From Arenibacter aquaticus (GTDB lineage Bacteria; Bacteroidota; Bacteroidia; Flavobacteriales; Flavobacteriaceae): a stretch of 64,000 nt of DNA. The stretch covers positions 248,001 to 312,000 of the forward strand of contig NZ_RQPJ01000001.1 of the NCBI RefSeq assembly GCF_003957295.1. Reading direction: 5' to 3'. Shown one piece after another: positions 26,597 to 36,288 of the stretch. Each line of letters begins with the position of its first letter. Position 1 is the stretch's first letter. The notes beneath the pieces are model-generated. The model did no database searches and had not been told where the DNA came from. It saw only the letters and a program-made list of their open reading frames with translations. The position numbers were made by a program, and so were the translations under genes.

Positions 26597-28087
26597 TCAG
26601 TTTTTTGCCTGGGCTTTTTCTGCTTCATGCTCCAGGGCAAATTCCTCTTCCGGAGAGAGGATCAATCTATGCCTTCCCTTTAATCCAAAGTAGACCAAAC
26701 CAATGATCAAATAGCCTATGGATATAAATACTGCCGTTCTGTACGACTGGTCCTGCAGTTGGAAATAAATGATAACACTGGCCAGAAATATGGTAGTCCA
26801 AGCTCCAAATTTCCCAAGTGGACTAACATAGGGTCTCTCCAATTCTGGCTTATCCTTCCTCAGCATTAAAAAAGATCCACATTGTAAAATATAGGACAGC
26901 ATGGCACTAAAAACGGCAATGTTCAATAAAGCTCCCCCCACAAAGACCTCGCTTTCCTCACCAGCCAGGAATTTTGTGACCATTAACACGGCAAAACCTA
27001 TTAGCGATCCTAGGACAAGGGCTGTATAGGGTGTTTTTCTTTTACTATGGGTCAGGGATAGTATAACAGGAAAATATCCTGCTCTGGACAGGGAATAAAT
27101 TTGTCTTCCGAAGGCAAAAATGATTGTATGGAAGGAGGCCAACAACCCAATGGAAGCTACCAAAGCCAGAAGCTTGGCAATATTATCCCCAAACAATACC
27201 TTATATCCATCCAGCAATGGTTCCCCGGACTGTGATAACGCATAGGAGCCCAAAGGTATGGAGGCATTAAGCCATAGAATTAAAAATGCCGATATAATCA
27301 AGGTAATAATACCATAGGTCAACCCCTTGGGCATATCTTTTTTGGGATCTACCGATTCCTCTGCGGCCAAGGGCAATTGCTCTATGGCCAAGAACAGCCA
27401 AACCGCAAATGGCATAGCCTTTAGGGCTCCTTCCCAACCCATTGGAAATAGTGAACCTCCCCCGCCGTTCAGGTATTCTGCCTTGCCATCGGCTCCGGCT
27501 TTTATATCCAAGGCAAAGGTGGTAAAATCCACACTTCCTATAGAGGAGACCCAAAAAATGGCCAAACATCCCAAGGCCAAAAAAGTAAGTGTAACGGTAA
27601 AACGAAAGGATAGTTCCACTCCAATGATATTCAATATGGTAAAAATGGTATAAAATCCAAACCACCATAAAGGCAACGCCTCTGGTGAGGTACCAAAAAT
27701 ACCTTGCATATAGTTACTCAGAAAAAACACAATGACTGCAGGGGTAAGAATAAACTCCAAGTTCTCTACCAGCCCCGTAAAAAAACCGCCCCAAGGCCCC
27801 ATAGCCGAACGCGCAAATGAATAAGCACCACCGGTATGTGGCAAAGCGGGTGACATTTCCGCAACACTCTGGGTAAGCCCTACATACATAATAGCAACAA
27901 TACATGTAGCCATAAACATACCGCCCCAACCCCCAGAAGCCAAGCCTAGGTTCCATCCGGAGAAATGCCCTGATATAACAGCTCCAACCCCCAAGGCCCA
28001 TAAGGACCATACCCCTGCATGGCGTTTAAGTTCCCTGGATTCAAAATAGGATTTATCCATTTTCTTGTACTTCACGCCTTTGCTCAT
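26597..28087 (-). CDS. eat: Ethanolamine permease-like APC transporter
   Basis: The 496-residue protein has about 12 membrane segments and belongs to the amino acid-polyamine-organocation superfamily. The N-terminal half, with LWALGVGAVISGHFSGWNLGL, VAEMSPALPHTGGAYSFARSA and WGGFFTGLVENLEFILTPAV, closely recalls the ethanolamine permease (Eat) family rather than the PuuP putrescine importers. It should bring the amine across the inner membrane. It is the first gene of the operon. Its promoter must lie in 28088-28191, between its start and the iol terminator. MDKSYFESREL, ten codons in, is a possible alternative start. The substrate call rests on family resemblance and the neighbouring ligase and alcohol dehydrogenase. 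Confidence 0.8.
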   Translation of the reverse strand: MSKGVKYKKMDKSYFESRELKRHAGVWSLWALGVGAVISGHFSGWNLGLASGGWGGMFMATCIVAIMYVGLTQSVAEMSPALPHTGGAYSFARSAMGPWGGFFTGLVENLEFILTPAVIVFFLSNYMQGIFGTSPEALPLWWFGFYTIFTILNIIGVELSFRFTVTLTFLALGCLAIFWVSSIGSVDFTTFALDIKAGADGKAEYLNGGGGSLFPMGWEGALKAMPFAVWLFLAIEQLPLAAEESVDPKKDMPKGLTYGIITLIISAFLILWLNASIPLGSYALSQSGEPLLDGYKVLFGDNIAKLLALVASIGLLASFHTIIFAFGRQIYSLSRAGYFPVILSLTHSKRKTPYTALVLGSLIGFAVLMVTKFLAGEESEVFVGGALLNIAVFSAMLSYILQCGSFLMLRKDKPELERPYVSPLGKFGAWTTIFLASVIIYFQLQDQSYRTAVFISIGYLIIGLVYFGLKGRHRLILSPEEEFALEHEAEKAQAKN

Positions 28088-28191
28088 ATCGGTTATGTTG
28101 GTTATTGGTTGGACTATGTTGTTGACTAATATACAATGAATTGAAAAAAATAACCCTTTAAAAACCGAACATATATTCCATATATTTAATC

Positions 28192-28226
28192 AAAAAACCA
28201 TAGAAAATTACCTTTTCTATGGTTTT
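28192..28226 (-). terminator. Intrinsic terminator of the iol operon
   Basis: Perfect 14-bp arms (AAAACCATAGAAAA and TTTTCTATGGTTTT) enclose a 5-nt loop. On the minus strand a T run completes the signal, 71 nt after the iolG stop. It separates the iol operon from the downstream amine operon. Confidence 0.88.
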
Positions 28227-28297
28227 AATAATGATTGACCATATAGACTAAAAAATTCTTAAAACAGCTATGTTTTCAACCTTAAATAATAGGAGGT

Positions 28298-29308
28298 TCA
28301 CAACTTTATTTCATCAATACATATCGGTCTTTTTTCCTTTAAGGATTTTATGGCAGCCAACCCTATTTGCAAAGAGTATAGGCCATCTTTACCATCAACG
28401 GGCACGGCTTCTTCTTTTACCAGGCTCCGTACATAGTCCGCCATTTCTATTTTATATGCTTCCGCATATCTTTCCAAGAAAAAATGCAAGGGCAATGCCC
28501 CGTGTATTCCTTGGCCGTTATATAACCTGTGGGAATCCGAGAAGTTATTATCTGCCTGTGCCATGCCCTTGGAGCCAAAGACTTCTATTCTTTGGTCATA
28601 CCCATAGGCCGCTTCCCTACTATTGTCTATAACAGCCATGGTTCCATCGGTATAGGTAAGGGTTACCACTGCGGTATCTATGTCCCCTGCCTTCCCTATG
28701 GCCTCATCTACCAGTACTGCCCCCTTGGCATAGACCTCCTCTACTTCTTTTCCTACCACAAAGCGGGCCATGTCAAAATCGTGAATGGTCATATCCAAAA
28801 ACAGCCCCCCGGACTTTTCTATATAACCAATTGGTGGAGCCCCAGGGTCGCGACTGGTAATTTTAACCAAATGCGGCTTCCCTATGGCCCCCTCCCCAAC
28901 AAGGTCCCGGACTTTTTTAAATTCTTTATCGAACCTGCGATTGAACCCCAACATAAGCTTTGTATTGGTATCTTCAACCACTTTTAAAACCTCTACCACC
29001 CGTTGCATGGACAGATCCAACGGTTTTTCACAAAAAACATGCTTTCCGGCCTTTGCGGCCATTTCCACATAATCGGCATGGGTGTTGGTAGGGGAGCAGA
29101 TTACAACAGAATCGAATTCGACACTATTCAGCAGTTCCCCGTAGGTACTGGTGATATAGGGTATATTTCTTTCCCTTGCATACTCCTGACAATCTTCCAT
29201 GGGATCCATTACAGCAACTACTTCCACTTGGTCCATTTGAAGAAGGTTGTTTAGGTGAATCTTTCCTATCCTTCCCAAACCTGCTACGGCGAATTTAACT
29301 TTTGTCAT
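28298..29308 (-). CDS. iolG: myo-Inositol 2-dehydrogenase
   Basis: The 336-residue Gfo/Idh/MocA-family oxidoreductase has an N-terminal NAD-binding AVAGLGRIGKIHL, the family EKP motif in HVFCEKPLDL, and the catalytic aspartate/histidine segment FLDMTIHDFDMARF. IolG oxidises myo-inositol to 2-keto-myo-inositol (scyllo-inosose) with NAD+, the first step of inositol breakdown. Length and context, as the last gene of a complete iol operon, support the assignment over other members of this broad family. It starts 43 nt after iolE and is followed by the terminator at 28192-28226. Confidence 0.92.
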   Translation of the reverse strand: MTKVKFAVAGLGRIGKIHLNNLLQMDQVEVVAVMDPMEDCQEYARERNIPYITSTYGELLNSVEFDSVVICSPTNTHADYVEMAAKAGKHVFCEKPLDLSMQRVVEVLKVVEDTNTKLMLGFNRRFDKEFKKVRDLVGEGAIGKPHLVKITSRDPGAPPIGYIEKSGGLFLDMTIHDFDMARFVVGKEVEEVYAKGAVLVDEAIGKAGDIDTAVVTLTYTDGTMAVIDNSREAAYGYDQRIEVFGSKGMAQADNNFSDSHRLYNGQGIHGALPLHFFLERYAEAYKIEMADYVRSLVKEEAVPVDGKDGLYSLQIGLAAIKSLKEKRPICIDEIKL

Positions 29309-29351
29309 TGTTCTATATTTCTTTAATATCGTTTCCTGATAGTCTTATTAA

Positions 29352-30257
29352 CTAAAGCCCCAGGGATTTTATATAATCCCTATTGGCCTGTGCACATACT
29401 TTAGGATTGCCCATCCCTGGCAATATGTCCTGCTCCACTACGATCCAATCCTTGTATCCCATTTGCTCCAGCAGTTTTACTACACCCTGAAAATTAACAG
29501 CACCCTTTCCCAATTCGCAGAACACTCCCCGCTTAAGAGCGTCAAAATAATCCCCATTGGCCTCGCGCGATGCCCTGGCAGCCTGGGGGCTATAATCCTT
29601 GAAGTGAACATGCCATATTCTAACCCCGTACTTTTTCAGGGCTTCCAGTGGGTCTCCCCCACCAAAGGCATAGTGCCCCATATCCAAACACAACCCTAAT
29701 AACTGGGGATTGGTCAAGGCCATTAGTTTATCTATCTCCTCTGGGGTTTCCACATAGCCGGCACAATGATGGTGGAAAACCGTACGCAGGCCATAAGCCT
29801 CCTTAACAGCCATGGCAATCCTTTCGGCAGCTGCGGCATACACTTGCCATTGTTCACCCGAAAGGCCCATGCTAGCCGTGATCCTTCCAGCATTTTTTGT
29901 ACGTTCCACAACGGTGCCGTTGTCATCTGCCAATACAATAAATGCATCCTTATACCCTGCGTTGTACATAAGTTCTGCCACTTTTAGGGCTGCGATTACG
30001 CCTACTTCATGATTGTCGGGATTTGCCAAGGCAACAGGCACAAAGGCACCCAATAAGGCCAGCTCTCTCTTGTCCAGTTCAGCTTTCAGCAGCTCAGGAG
30101 TAGTAGGCATATAGCCCCAATCTCCCAATTCTGTTCCTATATATCCAGTTTCCCTGATTTCGTCCAACACCTGTTCAAAACCAATTTCTTCCGGTTTTTC
30201 TGCCAGGTCAAATTCCAAGGCCCCCCATGAACATGGGGCATTTGCGATTTTCATCAT
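29352..30257 (-). CDS. iolE: Inosose dehydratase (2-keto-myo-inositol dehydratase)
   Basis: The 301-residue TIM-barrel protein opens with the IolE signature ANAPCSWGALEF and continues with GYIGTELGDWGYMP. Metal-site segments are LGLCLDMGHYAFGGGDP, IWHVHFKDYSP and WIVVEQDI. IolE removes water from scyllo-inosose to give 3D-(3,5/4)-trihydroxycyclohexane-1,2-dione, the substrate of IolD. The gene sits 10 nt after iolA and 43 nt before iolG in the operon. The start is MMKIANA; the second methionine is an equally good choice. Confidence 0.92.
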   Translation of the reverse strand: MMKIANAPCSWGALEFDLAEKPEEIGFEQVLDEIRETGYIGTELGDWGYMPTTPELLKAELDKRELALLGAFVPVALANPDNHEVGVIAALKVAELMYNAGYKDAFIVLADDNGTVVERTKNAGRITASMGLSGEQWQVYAAAAERIAMAVKEAYGLRTVFHHHCAGYVETPEEIDKLMALTNPQLLGLCLDMGHYAFGGGDPLEALKKYGVRIWHVHFKDYSPQAARASREANGDYFDALKRGVFCELGKGAVNFQGVVKLLEQMGYKDWIVVEQDILPGMGNPKVCAQANRDYIKSLGL

Positions 30258-30267
30258 GCTATACCGA

Positions 30268-31743
30268 TTAAAATTTTCTGGACCATATATTAGGCCATCT
30301 TTCTATGACCACCTTGGTCTGCGTAAAAAATTCTATAGCGTGTTTTCCCTGTCCGTGGAGATCTCCAAAAAAGCTATCCTTCCATCCGCTGAACGGGAAT
30401 TGTGCCATTGGTGCGGCCACCCCTATATTAATTCCTATGTTTCCTGCGTCGGCCTCATTTCTAAACCTTCTGGCATTGGCACCACTACCTGTGAACAAAC
30501 AGGCCATATTGCCATAATTGCCACTATTGACAAACTTTAAGGCTTCGTTTATATTCTTCATGGATATCAGGCTCATCACTGGACCAAAAATCTCGGTCGC
30601 AATAAGTTCCTTATCCAAGGCCACGTCTTCCAATATGGTTGGGTTTAGAAAGTTTCCCTTCTCATAGCCCGAAATGGAGGCATTTCGGCCATCTAAAAGC
30701 ACTTTAGCCCCTTCGTCAACGCCTTTTTGGATGAGTCCCGTAATCCTAGATTTGCTTTCCGGAGTAATTACCGGCCCCATATTAACGTTCTTATCCAAGC
30801 CATATCCAGTAGTCCGGGCCTTCACGGTCTCATACAGCGCATCTTTAACCTGTCTTTTTTGATCATCCACGGTAATAATCGTAGAGGCTGCCAGACAACG
30901 CTGGCCAGCACAGCCGTATACGGAATCGGCTATTATTTTTGTCGACATTTCTATATCGGCATCGGGCAGTACCACCACAGGGTTTTTAGCCCCCCCTTGG
31001 GCCTGTACCCGCTTACCGTTTGCAGTGCCTTTGGAATAAATATACCTGGCAACCGGAGTACTCCCAACAAAGCTAACAGCCTTGATTTCCGGATGCTCTA
31101 AAATAGCGTCTACAGTATCTTTGCCACCGTGTACCAAGCTCACCAATCCTTTGGGCATATCCAATTGATCCAAAAACTCAAAAATCTTCATCATGGTCAT
31201 GGGAACTTTCTCAGACGGCTTCACCACAAAGGCATTCCCGGTTGCTATGGCATAAGGCAAAAACCAAAAAACAATCATACTGGGGAAGTTGAAAGGGGTA
31301 ATACAGGCCGCAACCCCTACCGGCTGCCTGATCATCATTTCATCTATGCCCGAAGCAATATCCTCAATTACATCACCACCCATTAGCATAGGTGTGCCAC
31401 AGGCTACTTCTATATTTTCTATGGCTCTTTGGATTTCTCCAATGGACTCTCCATAGGTTTTTCCGGATTCGTTGGTAATAATCTCGGCCAATTCCTCCCT
31501 ATTGGTTTCCATCAAAGTTTTTAATCGGTATAATACCTGCACCCTTTTTAATACGGGAACATTTCGCCATTCCTTATAAGCCTTAGAAGCCGCACCCACG
31601 GCCTTATCTACATCCTTTTGGGTGTCATTGCCATATGGCACCTTTGCCAAAACCTCCTGAGTAGCAGGGTTTACAACATCTATGGACTCTTTAGCAACAC
31701 TAGAGGTCCAAACTCCATCGATATAATTTTTTAATAATTCCAT
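30268..31743 (-). CDS. iolA: Methylmalonate-semialdehyde/malonate-semialdehyde dehydrogenase (CoA-acylating)
   Basis: This 491-residue protein belongs to the CoA-dependent MmsA/IolA branch of aldehyde dehydrogenases. It has [34 protein letters not shown] and the catalytic cysteine in [11 protein letters not shown] (about residue 283). The PFNFP and AGQRC forms mark this branch. In inositol catabolism it converts malonic semialdehyde to acetyl-CoA and CO2. It lies 39 nt after the symporter gene and 10 nt before iolE. It could also serve valine or beta-alanine breakdown, but the operon position makes the inositol role primary. Confidence 0.92.
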   Translation of the reverse strand: MELLKNYIDGVWTSSVAKESIDVVNPATQEVLAKVPYGNDTQKDVDKAVGAASKAYKEWRNVPVLKRVQVLYRLKTLMETNREELAEIITNESGKTYGESIGEIQRAIENIEVACGTPMLMGGDVIEDIASGIDEMMIRQPVGVAACITPFNFPSMIVFWFLPYAIATGNAFVVKPSEKVPMTMMKIFEFLDQLDMPKGLVSLVHGGKDTVDAILEHPEIKAVSFVGSTPVARYIYSKGTANGKRVQAQGGAKNPVVVLPDADIEMSTKIIADSVYGCAGQRCLAASTIITVDDQKRQVKDALYETVKARTTGYGLDKNVNMGPVITPESKSRITGLIQKGVDEGAKVLLDGRNASISGYEKGNFLNPTILEDVALDKELIATEIFGPVMSLISMKNINEALKFVNSGNYGNMACLFTGSGANARRFRNEADAGNIGINIGVAAPMAQFPFSGWKDSFFGDLHGQGKHAIEFFTQTKVVIERWPNIWSRKF

Positions 31744-31782
31744 TTTGTATAGTATTAAATGTTATTGTTCCTTATTGCCATG

Positions 31783-33381
31783 TTAGTTATTGTTCCATAA
31801 CAAGGCATAAATAATTATGGTTATAGCACACAATCCAATAGACATTGGAATGGTGTATTTCCATGATTTGAGATTAACGGCCCCCACATCGGTAATTTCG
31901 TACATATTCTGATTGGGGTAGAAATAGGAGACCGAATACATTATGGCCACGTTTAGCAAAAACTCTATACCCCATAGATGCACAAAGTGAATGCCGTGAC
32001 TGGTATAGCCCCAGGTCATAAAAACATAAAAGCAAAGTCCAAATATGAGGGCTACCTTGGCACCCATGGCCGATATTTTTTTCATAAAGAAACCTGCCAA
32101 CAGAATAGAGGCTATGGGAATAAAAAATATCCCATTGAGCTCTTGCAACAATTGATACAGCCCATCTGAGGCATTTGCCACCATTGGGGCCGCAAAAATG
32201 GCGGTTATCGCAAGAATGGCAGAGGTTACCTTCCCTATCCTTACCAGTTTTATATCGCTCACATTTTTAGCTATATGCTTTTTATAGATATCTACACTAA
32301 ACAAGGTGGCCACCGAGTTAAGCACAGAGTTAAAAGTACTAAGAACGGCCCCCATGATAACGGCAGCAAAAAATCCGATCAACCACACTGGCAGAACTTT
32401 TTTTACAAGTTGGGGGTATACCGTGTCTTGCTGATCAAAATAAGTGTCCTGAAAATAATAGTAGCAGATAACACCTGGGAGTACAATCACAAGGGGTATC
32501 AATATTTTAAACAGACCCGTTATCAATAATCCCTTTTGTGCTTCCTTAAGGTTTTTTGCCCCCAAGGCGCGTTGGATTATGGTTTGGTTCATTCCCCAGA
32601 AATAAAGTTGATTGATTATCAAACCCGTAAAGAGGACCTCTATGGGCAATACGGAATCCCTTGCCCCAACCACATTGAATTTCTCTGGAGCATAGTTATA
32701 TACTTTTACCAGTCCGTCTACAACATTGTTGTCCCCTATGGCCATCAATGCCAGTATAGGTATCAACAATCCTCCCAGCAACAGTCCAAAACCATTAATG
32801 GTATCGGACAATGCCACTGCTTTTAACCCTCCAAAAATGGCATAAATAGATCCAATGGTCCCTATTATGACCACGGTTACCCATAGGCCTTCGGTCTTAT
32901 CTACGCCTAGGATTTCCGAAACCCCAAAAAGACTTTCTATACCTATTGCCCCAGAGTATAGCACAATGGGAAGCAGGGTCACTACAAAGGAAAATATTAG
33001 TATGGCCGCCACCATTGTCCTAGTAACCCCATCGAACCTATTTTCCAAAAATTGGGGTATGGTAGTAAGCCCCATTTTCAGGTATTTGGGCACAAAGAAA
33101 ATGGCCGCAATGACCAAGGCGATAGAGGAGGTAACCTCCCAGGCAATGACAATAAAACCATTGACATAGGAATTACCGTTCATTCCTATAAGATGTTCAG
33201 AAGAAATATTGGTCAACAACATGGAACCCGCAATCACCATTCCCGACAAACTTCTACCTCCTAAAAAATAACCATCGGTAGAGGCTAAATTAGTCTTTCG
33301 CAGACTATACCATGTAAAAAAAGCGACCCCTCCGGTAAAGAGGACAAAGGAAGTTAGTATAATGATCAAATTGGTATTCAT
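31783..33381 (-). CDS. Sodium/solute symporter, probable Na+/myo-inositol transporter
   Basis: The 532-residue membrane protein belongs to the SSS family. It has about 13-14 helices, the early GYFLGGRSLSGMVIAGSMLLTNISSEHLIGMNG, and the sodium-site region AAVIMGAVLSTFNSVLNSVATLFSVDIY. It resembles the SGLT/SMIT-type bacterial members. Lying inside the iol operon between iolD (19 nt) and iolA (39 nt), it is the obvious inner-membrane inositol importer. Direct evidence is the family and the operon position. The substrate is inference. Confidence 0.88.
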   Translation of the reverse strand: MNTNLIIILTSFVLFTGGVAFFTWYSLRKTNLASTDGYFLGGRSLSGMVIAGSMLLTNISSEHLIGMNGNSYVNGFIVIAWEVTSSIALVIAAIFFVPKYLKMGLTTIPQFLENRFDGVTRTMVAAILIFSFVVTLLPIVLYSGAIGIESLFGVSEILGVDKTEGLWVTVVIIGTIGSIYAIFGGLKAVALSDTINGFGLLLGGLLIPILALMAIGDNNVVDGLVKVYNYAPEKFNVVGARDSVLPIEVLFTGLIINQLYFWGMNQTIIQRALGAKNLKEAQKGLLITGLFKILIPLVIVLPGVICYYYFQDTYFDQQDTVYPQLVKKVLPVWLIGFFAAVIMGAVLSTFNSVLNSVATLFSVDIYKKHIAKNVSDIKLVRIGKVTSAILAITAIFAAPMVANASDGLYQLLQELNGIFFIPIASILLAGFFMKKISAMGAKVALIFGLCFYVFMTWGYTSHGIHFVHLWGIEFLLNVAIMYSVSYFYPNQNMYEITDVGAVNLKSWKYTIPMSIGLCAITIIIYALLWNNN

Positions 33382-33400
33382 AGTATGGCTTGGTTATGGT

Positions 33401-35260
33401 CTATAGATAATATTTCTGTGTCTTCTTGTTTTCCTTATAAGTTTCCAAAGATTCCTTTACTGCATTTTTTTCTGACACTTCGGCTACTGCCACGTCCCAC
33501 CATGCAAATCCCGGTACTGCCTTCTTACGGTCTACCTCTATATATATTACAGTGGTTTTATCTATCGTCTTTGCCTTTCTCAATGCGGCGTTCAATTCCT
33601 GAACGTTGGCAGCCTTGATTACATGGGCCCCCATACTTGTAGCATTGGCTGCATAATCTATAGGCAACACTCCCCCGTCCAATTGGTTCGTTTCCTCATT
33701 TCTATATCGATAATACGTCCCAAAGCCTTCGCTTCCGAGGGAACTGGACAAACTTCCGATACTGGAATAACCGTCATTGTTTAACAAAATAATGGTCATT
33801 TTCTGCTTTTCTTGAATCGATGTTACAATCTCTTGGGACATCATAAGGTAACTGCCATCGCCCACCATAACATATATTTCGGCATCTGGACGGGCCATTT
33901 TTGCGCCCAGACCACCGGCAATTTCATAGCCCATGCAGGAATATCCGTATTCCAGATGGAAGCCTTTAGGGTTTTGGGTACGCCATAATTTATGAAGATC
34001 TCCCGGTAGACTCCCGGCAGCACAAAGAACTATATCTTCTGGGCTGGAAAAGGAATTTACAGCACCTATAACCTCTCCCTGAAAAGCGGGCGTGTCATTT
34101 TTTTCCGCATAGATATCATCCACAAATTGGTCCCAGCTCTTATTAAAATTTTCTACTTTTTCACGGTACCCCTTACTCACTTCAAAACCGACCAGTTCCT
34201 GGTCCAAGACTTCCAAAATGGCCTTGGCATCACCTACCAAAGGAAGTGCTCCGTGTTTAAAGGAATCGAACTCCGTAATATTAATATTGATAAAGCGCAC
34301 ATTGGGGTCCTGAAAAGCAGACTTGGAAATGGTGGTAAAATCACTATATCTTGTTCCAATTCCAATGACCAGGTCGGCCTCTTTGGCAACCGCTATTGCA
34401 CCTGGTGTTCCTGTTACCCCGGCAGCACCCAGATTCTGTGGTTCATTGTAATCCAATGTCCCCTTGCCTGCAAAGGTTTCTGCTAGGGGAATACCGCTCC
34501 TATTGACAATTTTTTTCAACACAGCCGATGCACCACTGTAAATAGCCCCTCCTCCTGCTATGATCATGGGTTTTTTGCTTTCCTTGATCTGCGCAATGGC
34601 CCTGGACAAAAGTGTTTTATCGGGCATGGTCCTGCCTATATGCCATACTCGTTTTACAAACATTTCTGCAGGGAAATCAAATGCCTCGGCCTGCACGTCC
34701 TGCGGTATGGACAGGGTAACCGTCCCGGTTTCGGCCTGTGAGGTAAGTACCCTCATTACCTCAGGTAAGGAGGTTATCAGCTGTTCTGGCCTATTGATCC
34801 TATCCCAGTATTTGGAAACCGGCTTAAAACAATCGTTAACGGATACGTCCTGACTTAGATTGGACTCCAACTGTTGCAGTACCGGCGCCACTTGCCTTGT
34901 AGCAAAAATATCGCCGGGAATTAAAAGGACTGGAATCCTATTGATAGTTGCCGCTGCGGCAGCGGTAAGCATATTGGTAGCTCCCGGACCTATAGACGAT
35001 GTACACACAAAGGTTTGCAACCTGTTCTTTACTTTTGCAAAGGCTGCTGCCGTGTGTACCATGCCCTGTTCATTTCTAGCCACATAGTATGGGAAGTCCA
35101 AATGTTGATGTAAGGCCTGCCCTATACCTGCTACATTCCCGTGGCCTAAAATTCCAAGGCAGCCGGCAAAAAATTTGTTTTCCACCCCATCGCGCTCTAC
35201 ATACTGATTTTTTAAATATTCAATGGTAGCCTGGGCCACCGTAAGTCTTTTTGTCTTCAT
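33401..35260 (-). CDS. iolD: 3D-(3,5/4)-trihydroxycyclohexane-1,2-dione hydrolase
   Basis: The 619-residue enzyme is a thiamine-diphosphate-dependent protein of the acetolactate-synthase fold, the usual size for IolD. It has an N-terminal pyrimidine-binding half with GILGHGNVAGIGQAL and the ARNEQGMVHTAAAFAK segment. The C-terminal half carries the ThDP/metal motif MVGDGSYLMMSQEI through LLNNDGYSSIG. IolD hydrolytically opens the ring to give 5-deoxy-D-glucuronate. It lies 10 nt after iolC. The acetolactate-synthase-like fold could mislead, but length and neighbours settle the assignment. Confidence 0.94.
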   Translation of the reverse strand: MKTKRLTVAQATIEYLKNQYVERDGVENKFFAGCLGILGHGNVAGIGQALHQHLDFPYYVARNEQGMVHTAAAFAKVKNRLQTFVCTSSIGPGATNMLTAAAAATINRIPVLLIPGDIFATRQVAPVLQQLESNLSQDVSVNDCFKPVSKYWDRINRPEQLITSLPEVMRVLTSQAETGTVTLSIPQDVQAEAFDFPAEMFVKRVWHIGRTMPDKTLLSRAIAQIKESKKPMIIAGGGAIYSGASAVLKKIVNRSGIPLAETFAGKGTLDYNEPQNLGAAGVTGTPGAIAVAKEADLVIGIGTRYSDFTTISKSAFQDPNVRFININITEFDSFKHGALPLVGDAKAILEVLDQELVGFEVSKGYREKVENFNKSWDQFVDDIYAEKNDTPAFQGEVIGAVNSFSSPEDIVLCAAGSLPGDLHKLWRTQNPKGFHLEYGYSCMGYEIAGGLGAKMARPDAEIYVMVGDGSYLMMSQEIVTSIQEKQKMTIILLNNDGYSSIGSLSSSLGSEGFGTYYRYRNEETNQLDGGVLPIDYAANATSMGAHVIKAANVQELNAALRKAKTIDKTTVIYIEVDRKKAVPGFAWWDVAVAEVSEKNAVKESLETYKENKKTQKYYL

Positions 35261-35270
35261 GGTTTTATAT

Positions 35271-36284
35271 TTAAAATCCCCCCTTTTCGTGTATAAATTT
35301 TAAAGATTCCTCTAGGGTTGGCATAAAGTTGGCGCAACCCTTTTTAGTCACCACCTGTGCTCCACTGGCATTCCCCATTCGGCATGCTTTTTTTAAATCC
35401 CAACCTTGTAGTATACCATATAGAAACCCGCTGGCAAAGGCATCACCGGCGCCCAGCACATTTAAAACCGATACCGGGAAGCCGGGAACATCTTCCCTGG
35501 AACCGTCCTTTTGATAAATACTGGCACCTTTTTCACCACGTTTTACAATGAGTATCTCTATGCCGGAAGAAAGGAGTTGTTTAATGGATTCGTCTATATC
35601 CCCCTTAATTTCAGGGGCGGAAATCTGCTGTTCCTTTATAGTAACTTGGGAAGCATCTATAAGAGTGGCCGCCAAAATTTCCTCTTCGGTCCCAATGGCT
35701 ATTTTCACCCTGGGCAAAATGGCCCTGACGGTTAAACCAAAGGCCCTATAATCATGCCATTGGTCTGCCCTAAAATCCAAATCCAGAACTACATCAACAT
35801 TATTTCTATTGGCAATTTCCGTGGCATAAAAAGTGGCGCTTCTAGTAGGTTCTACATTTAGCGCGGTACCGTTGATCAATAAAATCCTATAGTCCGCAAT
35901 ATTGGCAGAGTCCACATCATCAATATCTACTTGACTATCGGCGGCATTATCCCTATAATAAACCAAGGGGAATTTATCTGGAGGTTCTATCCCTAGAACC
36001 ACGGCACTACTCCTGGTACCATATTTAACCGGGATAGTATGGGTGTTTACACCTTCACCGTTCAAAAAGTTGAGAATAAATTCTCCCACTTTGTCATTAC
36101 CTACCGCGGTCAACAAACTTGCATTGACCCCCAATCGGGCACAGCCAACGGCTATATTTAAAGGAGATCCGCCAACAAAGGCATCAAAACCCTGGATGTC
36201 ATTAAAGGGCGATCCTACATTTTGGGAATAAAGATCTATTGATGATCTTCCAAAGGTAATTACATCAAACTTTTTTTCGTCCAT
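35271..36284 (-). CDS. iolC: 5-Dehydro-2-deoxygluconokinase
   Basis: This 337-residue PfkB-family sugar kinase shows the first signature in FVGGSPLNIAVGCARLG and the catalytic signature NVLGAGDAFASGFLYG with the base aspartate. IolC phosphorylates 2-deoxy-5-keto-D-gluconate at C6 with ATP. It begins 4 nt after the iolB stop and ends 10 nt before iolD, so translation is probably coupled. The N-terminus FDVITFGRSSIDLY agrees with IolC rather than with ribokinase or fructokinase. Confidence 0.93.
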   Translation of the reverse strand: MDEKKFDVITFGRSSIDLYSQNVGSPFNDIQGFDAFVGGSPLNIAVGCARLGVNASLLTAVGNDKVGEFILNFLNGEGVNTHTIPVKYGTRSSAVVLGIEPPDKFPLVYYRDNAADSQVDIDDVDSANIADYRILLINGTALNVEPTRSATFYATEIANRNNVDVVLDLDFRADQWHDYRAFGLTVRAILPRVKIAIGTEEEILAATLIDASQVTIKEQQISAPEIKGDIDESIKQLLSSGIEILIVKRGEKGASIYQKDGSREDVPGFPVSVLNVLGAGDAFASGFLYGILQGWDLKKACRMGNASGAQVVTKKGCANFMPTLEESLKFIHEKGGF

Positions 36285-36288
36285 GATA

